A program made the translations under genes and the position numbers. A stretch of DNA of 64,000 nt from Nocardiopsis sp. FR4 (lineage in GTDB: Bacteria > Actinomycetota > Actinomycetes > Streptosporangiales > Streptosporangiaceae). Location of the stretch: the NCBI RefSeq assembly GCF_009830945.1, contig NZ_VWVV01000011.1, forward strand, positions 121,752 through 185,751, written 5' to 3'. Position 1 is the stretch's first letter, and each line of letters begins with the position of its first letter. Positions 49,567 to 58,004 of the stretch are shown piece by piece. The notes under the pieces are model-generated. The model was not told where the DNA came from and searched no databases. It was given only the letters and a program-made list of their open reading frames with translations.

Positions 49567-51204
49567 TCAGCTCCTGGTGTCGGCGATCTCGTCGGCCGGG
49601 CCCTCCACGCGGTAGTCGTCCAGCGCGGTGACCACGTAGGCGCTGTCCTCGTCCGCGCCGTCCTCCACCGAGGTCTGCCCGGTCACGGCCACGAGGTTGT
49701 CCGCGGACAGCACGTCGCAGTACCGCTCCGGATCGCCCGTGCCCACCAGCGCGGCCTCCTCGGCGTCGAGCTGGTAGACCGCGTAGGAGCTCGCCCCCTC
49801 GGCGGCCTTCCACTCCAGCCGGGTGCGGTCGTCCTCGACCGTGGCGGTCAGCCCCTCCACGGCCCCCACCAGCGGCTCGCCGTCACGGGAGTCGTCGGCC
49901 AGCGGTGGCAGCGCGGGGTCGTCGTAGTGGTCCTCGACCACGTTCTCGTAGGCCTTCTTCCCCACGTTGGTCAGGGACTTGAAGGAGAAGTAGACGTCGC
50001 CCCCGACCTCGGGGTAGTCGGCCGAGTAGTCCAGCTGCTTGCTGAGGGTGTCGTCGCTCCAGCCCTTGTCCTCGGCCCGGTAGGCGGCCTGGCCGATGTA
50101 CAGGTCCACGCCGGTGCCCTCCACCAGGTCGGACCACCAGGGCACCAGCTCCTCGTAGTCGGCGGTGTCGAAGCCGCGCTCCCAGTACAGCTGCGGCACG
50201 ACGTAGTCGACCGTCCCCTCCCGGATCCAGGCGCGGGTGTCGGCGTGCTGGGCCGAGTAGGACTCCAGGCCCGAGGTGGCCGAACCGGTGGGGTCGCTGG
50301 TGTCGTTGCGCCAGATGCCGAACGGGGAGATGCCGAAGCGCACCCAGGGCTTGGTCTCCTGGATCCGCTCGTGCACGCCCGCGACGAACTCGTTGACGTT
50401 GTCGCGGCGCCAGTCGTCGCGGTCGTCGAAGCCGTCGCCGTACCTCTCCCACGACTCGTCGTCGTCGAAGACGGCGTCCTCGGCGGGGTAGGGGTAGAAG
50501 AAGTCGTCGAAGTGCACGCCGTCGATGTCGTAGCGCTCGACCACGTCCATGATGACGCCGGTGACCCACTTCTGGACCTCGGGGTTGCCCGGGTCGAGGT
50601 AGCCCTCGCGCCCGTGCGTGACCAGCCACTCCGGGTTCTTCCTGACCGGGTGGTCGTCGGCCAGCTCCTCGATGTCGGAGTTCATGCCGACCCGGTAGGG
50701 GTTGAACCAGGCGTGCAGCTCCAGGCCGCGCTCGTGCGCCTCGGCCACGGCGTACTCCAGCGGGTCGTAGCCCGGGTCGCCGCCCTGCTCGCCCGTGAGG
50801 TACTTCGACCACGGCTCCAGGTCCGACTCGTAGACCGCGTCGGCGGTGGGGCGCACGTGCAGGAACACGGTGTTCAGGCCCAGGTCGACCGCCTCGTCCA
50901 GGCGCTGGTCCATCTCCTTCTTCTGCTCGTCCGCGCTCAGCCCGGGCTCGGACGGCCAGTCGATGTTGCCGACCGTCGTCAGCCAGGCGCCGCGCAGCTC
51001 ACGCTTGTCCCGGGTGTCCGCGCATCCGGCGACGGACCCGCGGGCGGGCTGGGACGCCGCGGGGGAGCCGGAGTCGGAGTCGGCGGCGCCGACGAGTGCG
51101 TATCCGGACAGCATGAGCCCCGAGGCCGCGGCCACCGCGAGCCACCGGGAGCGTCGGCGCGGGACCAGCCCGATGCGTCGTCCAGGGGTGGGTCCAGGGG
51201 TCAA
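49567..51204 (-). CDS. Secreted glycoside hydrolase-like protein (GHL10/YngK family)
   Basis: 545 aa. Start is a TTG with GAGGAG seven bases upstream. Signal peptide: RRRSRWLAVAAASGLMLSGYALVGAA. The GHL10 (DUF187) barrel covers residues 65-420: LRGAWLTTVGNIDWPSEPG, AVDLGLNTVFLHVRPTADAVY, HAWFNPYRV, RYDIDGVHFDDFFYPYP (Asp residues of the active site) and YVVPQLYWERGFDTADY. A fibronectin-like domain (TATVEDDRTRLEWKAAEGASSYAVYQL) ends the protein. Family members cleave peptidoglycan or other glycans; exact substrate unknown. Extracellular. Confidence 0.9.
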   Translation of the reverse strand: MTPGPTPGRRIGLVPRRRSRWLAVAAASGLMLSGYALVGAADSDSGSPAASQPARGSVAGCADTRDKRELRGAWLTTVGNIDWPSEPGLSADEQKKEMDQRLDEAVDLGLNTVFLHVRPTADAVYESDLEPWSKYLTGEQGGDPGYDPLEYAVAEAHERGLELHAWFNPYRVGMNSDIEELADDHPVRKNPEWLVTHGREGYLDPGNPEVQKWVTGVIMDVVERYDIDGVHFDDFFYPYPAEDAVFDDDESWERYGDGFDDRDDWRRDNVNEFVAGVHERIQETKPWVRFGISPFGIWRNDTSDPTGSATSGLESYSAQHADTRAWIREGTVDYVVPQLYWERGFDTADYEELVPWWSDLVEGTGVDLYIGQAAYRAEDKGWSDDTLSKQLDYSADYPEVGGDVYFSFKSLTNVGKKAYENVVEDHYDDPALPPLADDSRDGEPLVGAVEGLTATVEDDRTRLEWKAAEGASSYAVYQLDAEEAALVGTGDPERYCDVLSADNLVAVTGQTSVEDGADEDSAYVVTALDDYRVEGPADEIADTRS

Positions 51205-51386
51205 GGAAACTCCTCTGAGCTGCGTTGACGTCCGGTTGACGTCACATTGGGCCTCAGAGTAGGCGAAGAAGTAACGTTTTGGACAAAGTATGGCGAATTG
51301 GTGGTTTGAATCTCATCGCGTCGGGCAAAGCAACCCCTGAGCTGTGTCCGCGAACCCCCGGGCCGGACCCCGTACCGGTTCCCCGC

Positions 51387-52481
51387 TCAGGCCGGGACCA
51401 GCGCGCCCGCCACCAGCAGCACGCACACGAGCGCGGCCACCACGCCCGCGGCCACCAGGTAGGGCCGCGCACCCGAGGAACCGGGCATCCACGCGATCAC
51501 CGCGGTCACCGCGGCCAGGGCCGTGCCCCCGATCGGCAGCAGCACCCGCCAGGCGCGGTCGAAGGAGTCCAGCGGCAGGTATTCGTTGGCGCCGTACAGA
51601 GCCAGCACCAGCGCCGGGAGCCCGATCACGGCCGCCGCGGCGCCGACGGCCAGCGTGAAGCGCTCCTGCGCCTCGGCGCCCTGCGCCACAGCGAAGGTCG
51701 ACATGCTGCCCAGCAGGGACTGCAGGCGGTCCGCCTCCTGGGCCAGCTCGGCCTCCATGGCCTCGCAGTGCCGGACCCCCGCGCGCAGCGGCTCCGCCCA
51801 CGAGGGCTCCGCTTCGGAGCCGGAGCCCGCCCCCTCCCGCAGCCGCCGGTAGGCCGCGCCGTCCCACAACCAGACCCACAGCCCCTGCCGGGCCGCCTGC
51901 CCGGCCTGGTCGCGGGCCCGGCCGACGGCGGTGGACAGCTCCACGGCAGCGGCCAGCAGGGGGCGCAGCGGCTGCTCCGCGCGCCCGGCCAGGTGGTCGG
52001 CCATCCGGCTCTCCAGTTCGTAGCGCAGCTCCCGCAACCGCAGCACCTCGTCCCGCGAGGACTCGGCGAAGGCCTTGGCCATGGTCGCGGCGGTGGAGTG
52101 TTCGTCCCCGGCGACCGCGTGCGCCGGGTGCGCCAGCGCCGCGGTGAGCTCCCCGTCGGCCTCCGGCGGGACGGCCGCCCCCTGGTGCCAGCCGCTGTCC
52201 TCCGACCACGCCGCCCGCACGGCCAGGGTGACCCGCGGAGGGGAGTCCCCGGCGGTGCGCAGCCGGATCTGGCCCACGACGACCCGCCGCGACCCCCGGG
52301 AGCCCACCACCCTGAGCAGCGGCGCGGCCAGGCGCACCGGCTTCCTGTCGGGTCTGTCCCCCCACGGGTTGACCGCCTCGGTCGAGGACATGGCGGTCAC
52401 CTCCACCTCCGCCCGCAGGCCGTGCCCCTCCTGGCGGGGCTCGCCCGCGAGGACCTCGTGTAGCTCTCTCCCGGTCTCCAC
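51387..52481 (-). CDS. Unknown membrane protein with three C-terminal helices
   Basis: 364 aa from a GTG; another in-frame start at the later ATG (MSSTEAVNPWG) is possible. The N-terminal 250 residues are soluble with a predicted beta-rich part (APLLRVVGSRGSRRVVVGQIRLRTAG) and a helical part (SRDEVLRLRELRYELESRMADHLAG, EAMEAELAQEADRLQSLLGSM). Three hydrophobic helices close it: FTLAVGAAAAVIGLPALVLALYG, VLLPIGGTALAAVTAVIAWM and YLVAAGVVAALVCVLLVAGAL. The long helix leading into two or three TMs is reminiscent of CorA-like architecture, but no GMN motif is present. I do not recognise a family. Confidence 0.7.
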   Translation of the reverse strand: METGRELHEVLAGEPRQEGHGLRAEVEVTAMSSTEAVNPWGDRPDRKPVRLAAPLLRVVGSRGSRRVVVGQIRLRTAGDSPPRVTLAVRAAWSEDSGWHQGAAVPPEADGELTAALAHPAHAVAGDEHSTAATMAKAFAESSRDEVLRLRELRYELESRMADHLAGRAEQPLRPLLAAAVELSTAVGRARDQAGQAARQGLWVWLWDGAAYRRLREGAGSGSEAEPSWAEPLRAGVRHCEAMEAELAQEADRLQSLLGSMSTFAVAQGAEAQERFTLAVGAAAAVIGLPALVLALYGANEYLPLDSFDRAWRVLLPIGGTALAAVTAVIAWMPGSSGARPYLVAAGVVAALVCVLLVAGALVPA

Positions 52482-52570
52482 GGGGAACGACCCTAGGAGT
52501 GCGGACCCGGGCGCTCGCGGGCGGCCCCGGGAAAGGAACCCTCCGCGCAGGTCGGCGGCCTCCGGGCGGG

Positions 52571-53212
52571 TCAGGCGGTGAAGGCGGGCAGGCCCCGGGC
52601 GGCGACGGCCAGGGCCGCGCGGATGTGCGCGCCGGTCGCCTTCCGGTCGGCCCCGGCTCCCCGGCGCACCTGCTCCTCGGCGGCCAGGCGCAGCGCCACG
52701 TTGAACGTGGCGGCCTGGACCCGGATCTCCAGGTCCTCGGGGGAGGCGCCGGTGCGCTCGGCGAGGATCCGGGCGAAGACCGCCTCGGCCGCGTGGTGCA
52801 CCTCCAGCCAGACCGCCATGAGCGCGGGCTCGCTCCGGGTCATCCTGATCAGGTCCGCCACCGGGCCGTAGGCGGGCTGTTCCTCCCGGTCGGGGGCGTG
52901 CTCCTCCTCCAGGTACTCCAGCAGCGGCACGTCGCGGGGGCAGCGGCGCATCAGGTCGGCCGTCGCGTGCAGGCCCGAGGTCAGCAGCGGCCGCACACAG
53001 CTCTCCTTGGTGGGGAAGTAGCGCCACAGGGTCCGGGTGGAGACCCCGACGGCGTGCGCGATGTCTTCGCCGGTGGTGCCCGCGACCCCCTTCCGGGTGA
53101 ACAGCCGGACTGCGGCCCGCGCGATCTCCAGGCGCACGGCCTGTCTGCGCCGCTCGGTCATCGGCGGACGCCCCCGGCGGGCGTCGGCCTTGGCGGGCTC
53201 CACCACAGTCAT
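52571..53212 (-). CDS. TetR-family regulator of the adjacent SDR gene
   Basis: 213 aa, ATG start. HTH: RRQAVRLEIARAAVRLFTRKGVAGTTGEDIAHAVGVSTRTLWRYFPTKESCVRPLL. The C-terminal region is helical with ALMAVWLEVHHAAEAVFARIL. It is divergent from a short-chain dehydrogenase; the palindrome overlapping that gene's -35 is a likely operator. An upstream frame extension is probably not translated. Confidence 0.9.
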   Translation of the reverse strand: MTVVEPAKADARRGRPPMTERRRQAVRLEIARAAVRLFTRKGVAGTTGEDIAHAVGVSTRTLWRYFPTKESCVRPLLTSGLHATADLMRRCPRDVPLLEYLEEEHAPDREEQPAYGPVADLIRMTRSEPALMAVWLEVHHAAEAVFARILAERTGASPEDLEIRVQAATFNVALRLAAEEQVRRGAGADRKATGAHIRAALAVAARGLPAFTA

Positions 53213-53281
53213 CCTTCCGAGCGTCCGGCCAGCGGGCCAACTCTACTGGTCGGCGCCGACACGGCCCCCCGGCCGGATTAT

Positions 53282-53311
53282 TTGTCACTCAGTGTCAATT
53301 AGTCCTAGAGT
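53282..53311 (+). promoter_or_regulatory. Promoter and overlapping TetR operator of the SDR gene
   Basis: TTGTCACTCAGTGTCAA (53282-53298) is symmetric in the pattern TTGnCACTnAGTGnCAA. Its first six bases double as a -35 (TTGTCA); 18 bases later comes TAGAGT (53306-53311) as -10. A repressor on the palindrome would block polymerase. The SDR start is 76 bp downstream. Confidence 0.65.
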
Positions 53312-53386
53312 GACACGGGACGTGGCAGTGTGCCACCCCGGGCGACGCCGCGCAGGCAGCCCCGAACAGCACCGGAGGGAAGCGCC

Positions 53387-54148
53387 GTGATCGAGTCAGG
53401 GCTCGCTGGCAGGAACGTCATCGTCACCGGGGGCGGCTCCGGCATCGGCCGGGCGAGCGCACTGCGCTTCGCCGCGGAGGGCGCCCGCGTCCTGGTCGCC
53501 GACATCAACGGCGACAACGCCGGGAGCGCTGTCCAGGAGATCCGCGCGGGCGGCGGCACGGCCGAGGCCGTCGTGGGCGACCTCAGCGACCCGGAGGTGG
53601 TGGACCGGGTCGTGTCCACCGCCCTGGAGGCCCTGGGCGGCATCGACGTCCTGGTCAACAACGCCGGGATCATGGACGACATGTCCGCGACCGCCGACGT
53701 CACCGACGCGGTCTGGGAGCGGCTGATCCGGATCAACCTGACCGCGCCCTTCCTGCTCACCCGCGCCGCCCTGCCGCACATGACCGGGCGGGGCCGGGGC
53801 TCGATCGTCTTCACCGCCTCGGAGGCCTCCCTGCGCGGCAGCGCCGCCGGAGCCGCCTACACCGCCTCCAAGCACGGCGTGGTCGGCCTGGTCAAGTCCA
53901 CCGCGGTCATGTACCGCGACCAGGGCATACGGGTCAACGCGGTCGCCCCCGGCGGCACCGCCACCGGCATCACCGTCGAGGTCTCCACCGCCGCGGGCCC
54001 GGCCGTGCTGGGCAACTACGCGGGCAACGTCGGCCGGGTCGCCCGGGCCGAGGAGCTCGCCGCCGCCATCGTGTTCCTGGCCTCGGACGCCGCCAGCAAC
54101 ATCAGCGGCGCCGTCCTGCCGGTGGACAACGGCTGGTCCGCGGTCTGA
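53387..54148 (+). CDS. Short-chain dehydrogenase/reductase
   Basis: 253 aa, GTG with GGAGGGA upstream. Classical SDR: GRNVIVTGGGSGIGRASALRFA, VADINGDN (Asp favouring NAD), NNAGIMDDM, Ser in IVFTASEASL, catalytic YTASKHGVVGLVKS and a C-terminal GAVLPVDNGWSAV. Substrate unknown; a ketoacyl or alcohol substrate is possible. Single gene under TetR control. It is followed at once by a strong hairpin and the convergent quinate operon, so it is probably not part of that pathway. Confidence 0.92.
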   Translation: MIESGLAGRNVIVTGGGSGIGRASALRFAAEGARVLVADINGDNAGSAVQEIRAGGGTAEAVVGDLSDPEVVDRVVSTALEALGGIDVLVNNAGIMDDMSATADVTDAVWERLIRINLTAPFLLTRAALPHMTGRGRGSIVFTASEASLRGSAAGAAYTASKHGVVGLVKSTAVMYRDQGIRVNAVAPGGTATGITVEVSTAAGPAVLGNYAGNVGRVARAEELAAAIVFLASDAASNISGAVLPVDNGWSAV

Positions 54149-54153
54149 GACCG

Positions 54154-54192
54154 CCCCCGCCGGGCCCGCGCGGAGCGCGGGCCCGGCGGGGG
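54154..54192. terminator. 18-bp perfect hairpin between SDR and quinate operon
   Basis: Stem CCCCCGCCGGGCCCGCGC (54154-54171) and its complement (54175-54192) with a 3-base loop. It abuts the stop codon of the shikimate dehydrogenase gene. No U-tract. It serves both convergent units. Confidence 0.72.
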
Positions 54193-55056
54193 TCAGCCCC
54201 GTTCCAGCAGCTCGCGGAAGTGCGCGAGCATCCGCCCGGAGTCGGGCTCCAGGCCGGTGAAAAGCCGGAAGGCATGGCTGGCCTGGAACACCGCCATCTC
54301 ACCGCCCGCCAGCGTCGGGCAGCCCCGTGCCCGGGCCAGACCCAGGAGCTCGGTGTCCAGGGGGCGGTAGACGACGTCGGCCACCCACATCGCGGGACGC
54401 AGCAGGTCCGCTGGCACGGGGGTGCCCGGGTGGTGCGCCATCCCGATCGGCGTGGCGTTGACCATGCCGTCCGCCTCGGCCAGCAGGTCCTCCAGCGCGG
54501 AGGGCTCCTCCGCCAGGCAGAGCGCCCCGGGGAAGAGCTCCCCGAGCCGCCCGGCCAGGTCCCGGGCCCGCCCGCGCTCGGTGTCGACCACGGCCACCTC
54601 CCGCGCCCCCCGGGTGAGCAGGGCGTGGACCACGGCCGCGCCCGCGCCCCCGGCGCCCAGCACCACGACCCGCTCCAGGGACGCGTCGGGCAGCCCCCGC
54701 TCCAGGCAGCGGGCGAACCCCGACCAGTCGGTGTTGTGCCCCACGGCCCGGCCCCCGCGGAACACCACCGTGTTCACCGCACCCAGGGTGGCCGCCTCGG
54801 GGGTGAGCTCGTCCAGGTGCGGCAGCACCAGCTGCTTGCACGGATGGGTGATGTTGAGCCCGTTGAAGCCCAGGTGGCGGGCGGACTCCACCAGCTCCCC
54901 GACCGTCTCCGGAGCCAGGTGCAGCTCCGCCAGGTCGATGGTCCGGTAGATGAGCCGGTGACCGAGCTCGGCGGCCTCGCGCTCGTGCATCGGCGGGGTC
55001 AGGGAGGGGCCGATGCCCGTCCCGATCAGCCCCACCAGAGAGGAGTCGGTGCTCAT
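54193..55056 (-). CDS. Quinate/shikimate dehydrogenase (AroE family)
   Basis: 287 aa, ATG overlapping the upstream stop by 4 bp. Substrate domain: GLIGTGIGPSLTPPMHEREA, catalytic Lys in GLNITHPCKQ, and NTDWSGFA with Asp. Rossmann part: VVLGAGGAGAAVVHALLTRG followed by EVAVVDTERGR. The biosynthetic NADP enzymes carry NRT at this position; VDT suggests NAD use, as in catabolic quinate/shikimate dehydrogenases. It oxidises quinate or shikimate to the 3-dehydro acids. Last gene of the LacI-controlled operon. Confidence 0.9.
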   Translation of the reverse strand: MSTDSSLVGLIGTGIGPSLTPPMHEREAAELGHRLIYRTIDLAELHLAPETVGELVESARHLGFNGLNITHPCKQLVLPHLDELTPEAATLGAVNTVVFRGGRAVGHNTDWSGFARCLERGLPDASLERVVVLGAGGAGAAVVHALLTRGAREVAVVDTERGRARDLAGRLGELFPGALCLAEEPSALEDLLAEADGMVNATPIGMAHHPGTPVPADLLRPAMWVADVVYRPLDTELLGLARARGCPTLAGGEMAVFQASHAFRLFTGLEPDSGRMLAHFRELLERG

Positions 55057-56939
55057 CGGCGCGCCTCCGCACGCTGCGCGGCCATGCGGAAGGGGCTGTT
55101 GGCCGCGCCGTAGCCGGAGTACCCGCCCCTGCGCTGCACCACCTCCAGGAACAGTCGTCCGTCCAGCATCGGCGTGTAGAAGTGGAGGAACTCGCCCTCC
55201 CCCGCCCGGTCGTAGAGGATCCCCGACGCGCGCATGCGTTCGAGGAGCACCGGCTCCAGGTCCGTGCGGCAGGCCAGGTCGGCGTAGTAGTTGTCCGGGA
55301 TGCGCAGCGGCTCGACCCCCGCGCGCCGCATCGCCTCGGCCGCGGCGAACACGTCCCCGCACCCGAAGGCGATGTGCTGGGGCCCGCCGCGGGCGTCCTC
55401 GTGCGGCCCCCGGCCCAGCAGGGAGGCGTTCAGGGCGATGCGCGGCGCCCGCCCGTTCCGGCTCAGCGCGCGGCTGCGCACCAGGCCGTCCGGGGCGGCC
55501 AGCTCCGTGCCGTGCTCGGGCTCCAGGCCCAGCACGGAGCGGTAGAACAGGGACGCCTCGTCGAAGTGGTCGAAGGGCTGGAACAGCCCCACGTGGTCGA
55601 TGCCGCTCAGGGCCACCTCCTCCGCGGGCCCCGCCCCGGCGGTCCCGGCCTCCGCGGCCGGGGCGGAGAAGTCCGACAGCCAGTCCTCGCCCTCGGCGGG
55701 CTCCCGCGGGCAGAAGAAGACCGAGGTGCCGTCGGGGGCGGCCACCGCGTGCAGCGCCGACTCGGCCGGGTCGCGCCGCCGGGGCAGGCGCGGGGCGAGC
55801 AGGCGCTCGGCCCGCCGCATCGCCTCGGCGGCGTCGGCCACCCCGACGCCCAGGGCGGTCACCGCCGCCTCGTCGCTCCAGGTGTGCCCGAGCTGCGGGT
55901 CGGTGGCGTTGAGCAGGATCCGCGCGTCGCCGTTGGTCCACAGCTGCACCGGCTTGGACCGGTGGTCGCCGGTGTGCGCGAAGCCCAGCGCGCCCAGGGC
56001 GCCGCGCACCCGTTCCGCGGAGTGCTCGGGTGCCGCGACCTCGACGAACGCGTATTCCTGCGCCCGCGTGGGCGCGGGCAGCCGGGTCAGCTCGGCGGGG
56101 CCGGCCAGGGCCGGCTCGTCCTCCATGGCCCGGCCCACCTCGTCCTCCAGCACCGCCAGGGAACGGAGGGCGTCGGCGGCCGTGCGCTCGGGGTCGGAGG
56201 CCCGGAACACGTCGTTGAACACCTCCAGCGACAGCGGTCCCCGGTACCCGGCCGAGAGCACGTGGCCGGTGAACCCCGTCAGGTCGAAGGCGCCCTGCCC
56301 GGGGAAGCAGCGGTGGTGGCGGCTCCAGTGCAGGACGTCCATCGGTATGAGCGGGGCGTCCGCCAGCTGGAGGAAGAGGATCCGGTCCCCGGGGATGTCC
56401 CGGATCGCGGACGGGTCGTGGCCCCGGGACAGGATGTGGAAGCTGTCCAGGCACACCCCGAGGCCGGGGTGGTCGGCCTGCTCGACGATCCGCCAGGCGT
56501 GCCGGTAGTCGTTGACCCGCCTCCCCCAGGCCAGGGCCTCGTAGGCCACGCGGACCCCGAAGGGGGCCGCCGCCTCGGCCAGGCGGCGCAGCTGCGCCGC
56601 CGACCGGGCGTCGTCGTCCACCGTGTCCGGGGCCACGCTGGAGCACACCAGGATGACGTCCGCGCCCAGTTCCACCATGAGGGCGAACTTGGCCTCGGCC
56701 CGTCGCAGGTTGCGCTCCAACTGCGCCTCGTCCACCCCCTCGAAGTCGCGGAAGGGCTGGTAGAGGTCGATGGTCAGGCCCAGCGACTCGGCCAGGGCCC
56801 GGACCTCGCGGGGCGGCATCGCCGACCCGATGAGGTCGTTTTCGAAGATCTCCACACCGTCGAACCCCGCCCGGGCCGCGGCCCCGAGCTTCTCCTCCAG
56901 GGTTCCGCTGAGTGAGACGGTGGCTATGGAACGCCGCAT
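55053..56939 (-). CDS. 3-Dehydroshikimate dehydratase, two-domain QuiC/QsuB type
   Basis: 628 aa from the ATG at 56939 with AAGGAAGAG upstream; a longer start at 56972 lacks one. N-terminal xylose-isomerase-like TIM barrel (MRRSIATVSLSGTLEEKLGAAARAGFDGVEIFENDLI, FEALAWGRRVNDYRHAW-like metal region, GVCLDSFHIL, FLQLADAP). C-terminal half is HPPD/VOC-like with GIDHVGLFQP, PQHIAFGCGD and LFLEVVQRRGGYSGYG as possible iron ligands (His, His, Glu). Such fusions convert 3-dehydroshikimate to protocatechuate. Coupled with the dehydrogenase; follows the TRAP genes. Confidence 0.92.
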   Translation of the reverse strand: MRRSIATVSLSGTLEEKLGAAARAGFDGVEIFENDLIGSAMPPREVRALAESLGLTIDLYQPFRDFEGVDEAQLERNLRRAEAKFALMVELGADVILVCSSVAPDTVDDDARSAAQLRRLAEAAAPFGVRVAYEALAWGRRVNDYRHAWRIVEQADHPGLGVCLDSFHILSRGHDPSAIRDIPGDRILFLQLADAPLIPMDVLHWSRHHRCFPGQGAFDLTGFTGHVLSAGYRGPLSLEVFNDVFRASDPERTAADALRSLAVLEDEVGRAMEDEPALAGPAELTRLPAPTRAQEYAFVEVAAPEHSAERVRGALGALGFAHTGDHRSKPVQLWTNGDARILLNATDPQLGHTWSDEAAVTALGVGVADAAEAMRRAERLLAPRLPRRRDPAESALHAVAAPDGTSVFFCPREPAEGEDWLSDFSAPAAEAGTAGAGPAEEVALSGIDHVGLFQPFDHFDEASLFYRSVLGLEPEHGTELAAPDGLVRSRALSRNGRAPRIALNASLLGRGPHEDARGGPQHIAFGCGDVFAAAEAMRRAGVEPLRIPDNYYADLACRTDLEPVLLERMRASGILYDRAGEGEFLHFYTPMLDGRLFLEVVQRRGGYSGYGAANSPFRMAAQRAEARR

Positions 56940-56980
56940 GCGTCGTGCTCTTCCTTCTGTGTGCTCGGTCACGCGGGGTG

Positions 56981-57976
56981 CTACTCGGTCTCCTGGAAGG
57001 ACTGGTAGAGCTCCAGCTGCTCACCCTCCAGGTTCTCGGCGAAGTAGTCCTGGACCCTGGTGCGGAAGGCCTCGACGTCGACGTCGTCGACGATCTCGAT
57101 GGTTCCCTCGGCGCGCCACTCCTCCAGGATCTGCTCCTCGGCCTCCTCGATGCAGGCGCGGTTGTCCTCGCGGACCGAGCTGACGGCCTCCTGCAGCACC
57201 TCCTGCTGCTCGGCCGACAGCGAGTCCCAGGTCTGGCCGGAGACCACGATCATCTGGGAGCCGACCTGGTGGCCGGTGAGGCTGATGTGCGTCTGGACCT
57301 CGGCGAAGTTGTCCCCCGCGATGGTCGGGATGGGGTTCTCCTGGCCGTCGGCGGTGCCCTGCTGCAGGGCCAGGTAGACCTCCTCGAAGGCGACCGTGGT
57401 CGGCTCCGCGCCCATCGCCGCGGCGTTGGCCAGGTAGATGGGCGAGTCCGGGAAGCGCATGCGCAGGCCCTGGAGGTCCTCGGGCTCCCGGATGGGCTTG
57501 TTGGCCGTGAAGTGGCGGTCGCCGAAGTACCAGGCGTCCAGGATCTTCGCGCCGGTGGCCTCCTCGAAGCCCTCCTTCAGGGCCTGGGAGTCCTCGGAGT
57601 CGAAGTACCCGAAGAGGTGGTCGGCGTCCCGGAAGGCGTAGGCGGCGTCCAGCACCCCGATCGGCTCATAGGAGGAGCCCAGGGCCGCCGAGCCCTGCAC
57701 GTCCATGTCGATGTCGCCCGACATCACGGAGGCGAAGGTCTCGGTGTTGCTGCCGAGCTGGCTGTTGGGGAAGGTGTCGACGGAGAACCCGGCGTCGGCG
57801 TCGGCCACGCGCTCGGCGACCAGGTCGATGCCGCACCGGGTGTGCGGGTGGTCCTCGGGGTAGCTGTTGGCGAAGGTCAGGGTCGGCTCGCCGGAGTGGG
57901 AGCCGTCGGCACCGCAGGCGGTCAGGGCCAGGGCCGCCACGGGGAACAGGGCGGCCCAGCGGGTCGTGTCGCGCAT
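56981..57976 (-). CDS. dctP: TRAP transporter substrate-binding lipoprotein, DctP type
   Basis: 331 aa, ATG with AAGGAGGAA upstream. Signal peptide RWAALFPVAALALTAC with lipobox Cys21, so a membrane-anchored lipoprotein as in Gram-positives. DctP fold: LTFANSYPEDHPHTRCGIDLVAERV, MSGDIDMDVQGSAALGS, and the carboxylate-binding Arg in LQGLRMRFPDSPIYLANAAAMGAEPT. It captures an organic acid and hands it to the DctQM membrane pair. The operon suggests quinate or shikimate as ligand. Confidence 0.93.
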   Translation of the reverse strand: MRDTTRWAALFPVAALALTACGADGSHSGEPTLTFANSYPEDHPHTRCGIDLVAERVADADAGFSVDTFPNSQLGSNTETFASVMSGDIDMDVQGSAALGSSYEPIGVLDAAYAFRDADHLFGYFDSEDSQALKEGFEEATGAKILDAWYFGDRHFTANKPIREPEDLQGLRMRFPDSPIYLANAAAMGAEPTTVAFEEVYLALQQGTADGQENPIPTIAGDNFAEVQTHISLTGHQVGSQMIVVSGQTWDSLSAEQQEVLQEAVSSVREDNRACIEEAEEQILEEWRAEGTIEIVDDVDVEAFRTRVQDYFAENLEGEQLELYQSFQETE

Positions 57977-58004
57977 GGGGGATTCCTCCTTGGGAAGGGT
58001 CGGG

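Noticed and set aside
51387..53288. A 633-codon fusion of the unknown membrane protein with upstream sequence
   Set aside because: The N-terminal 270 residues are an out-of-frame reading of the TetR gene; the GTG at 52481 is the more credible start.
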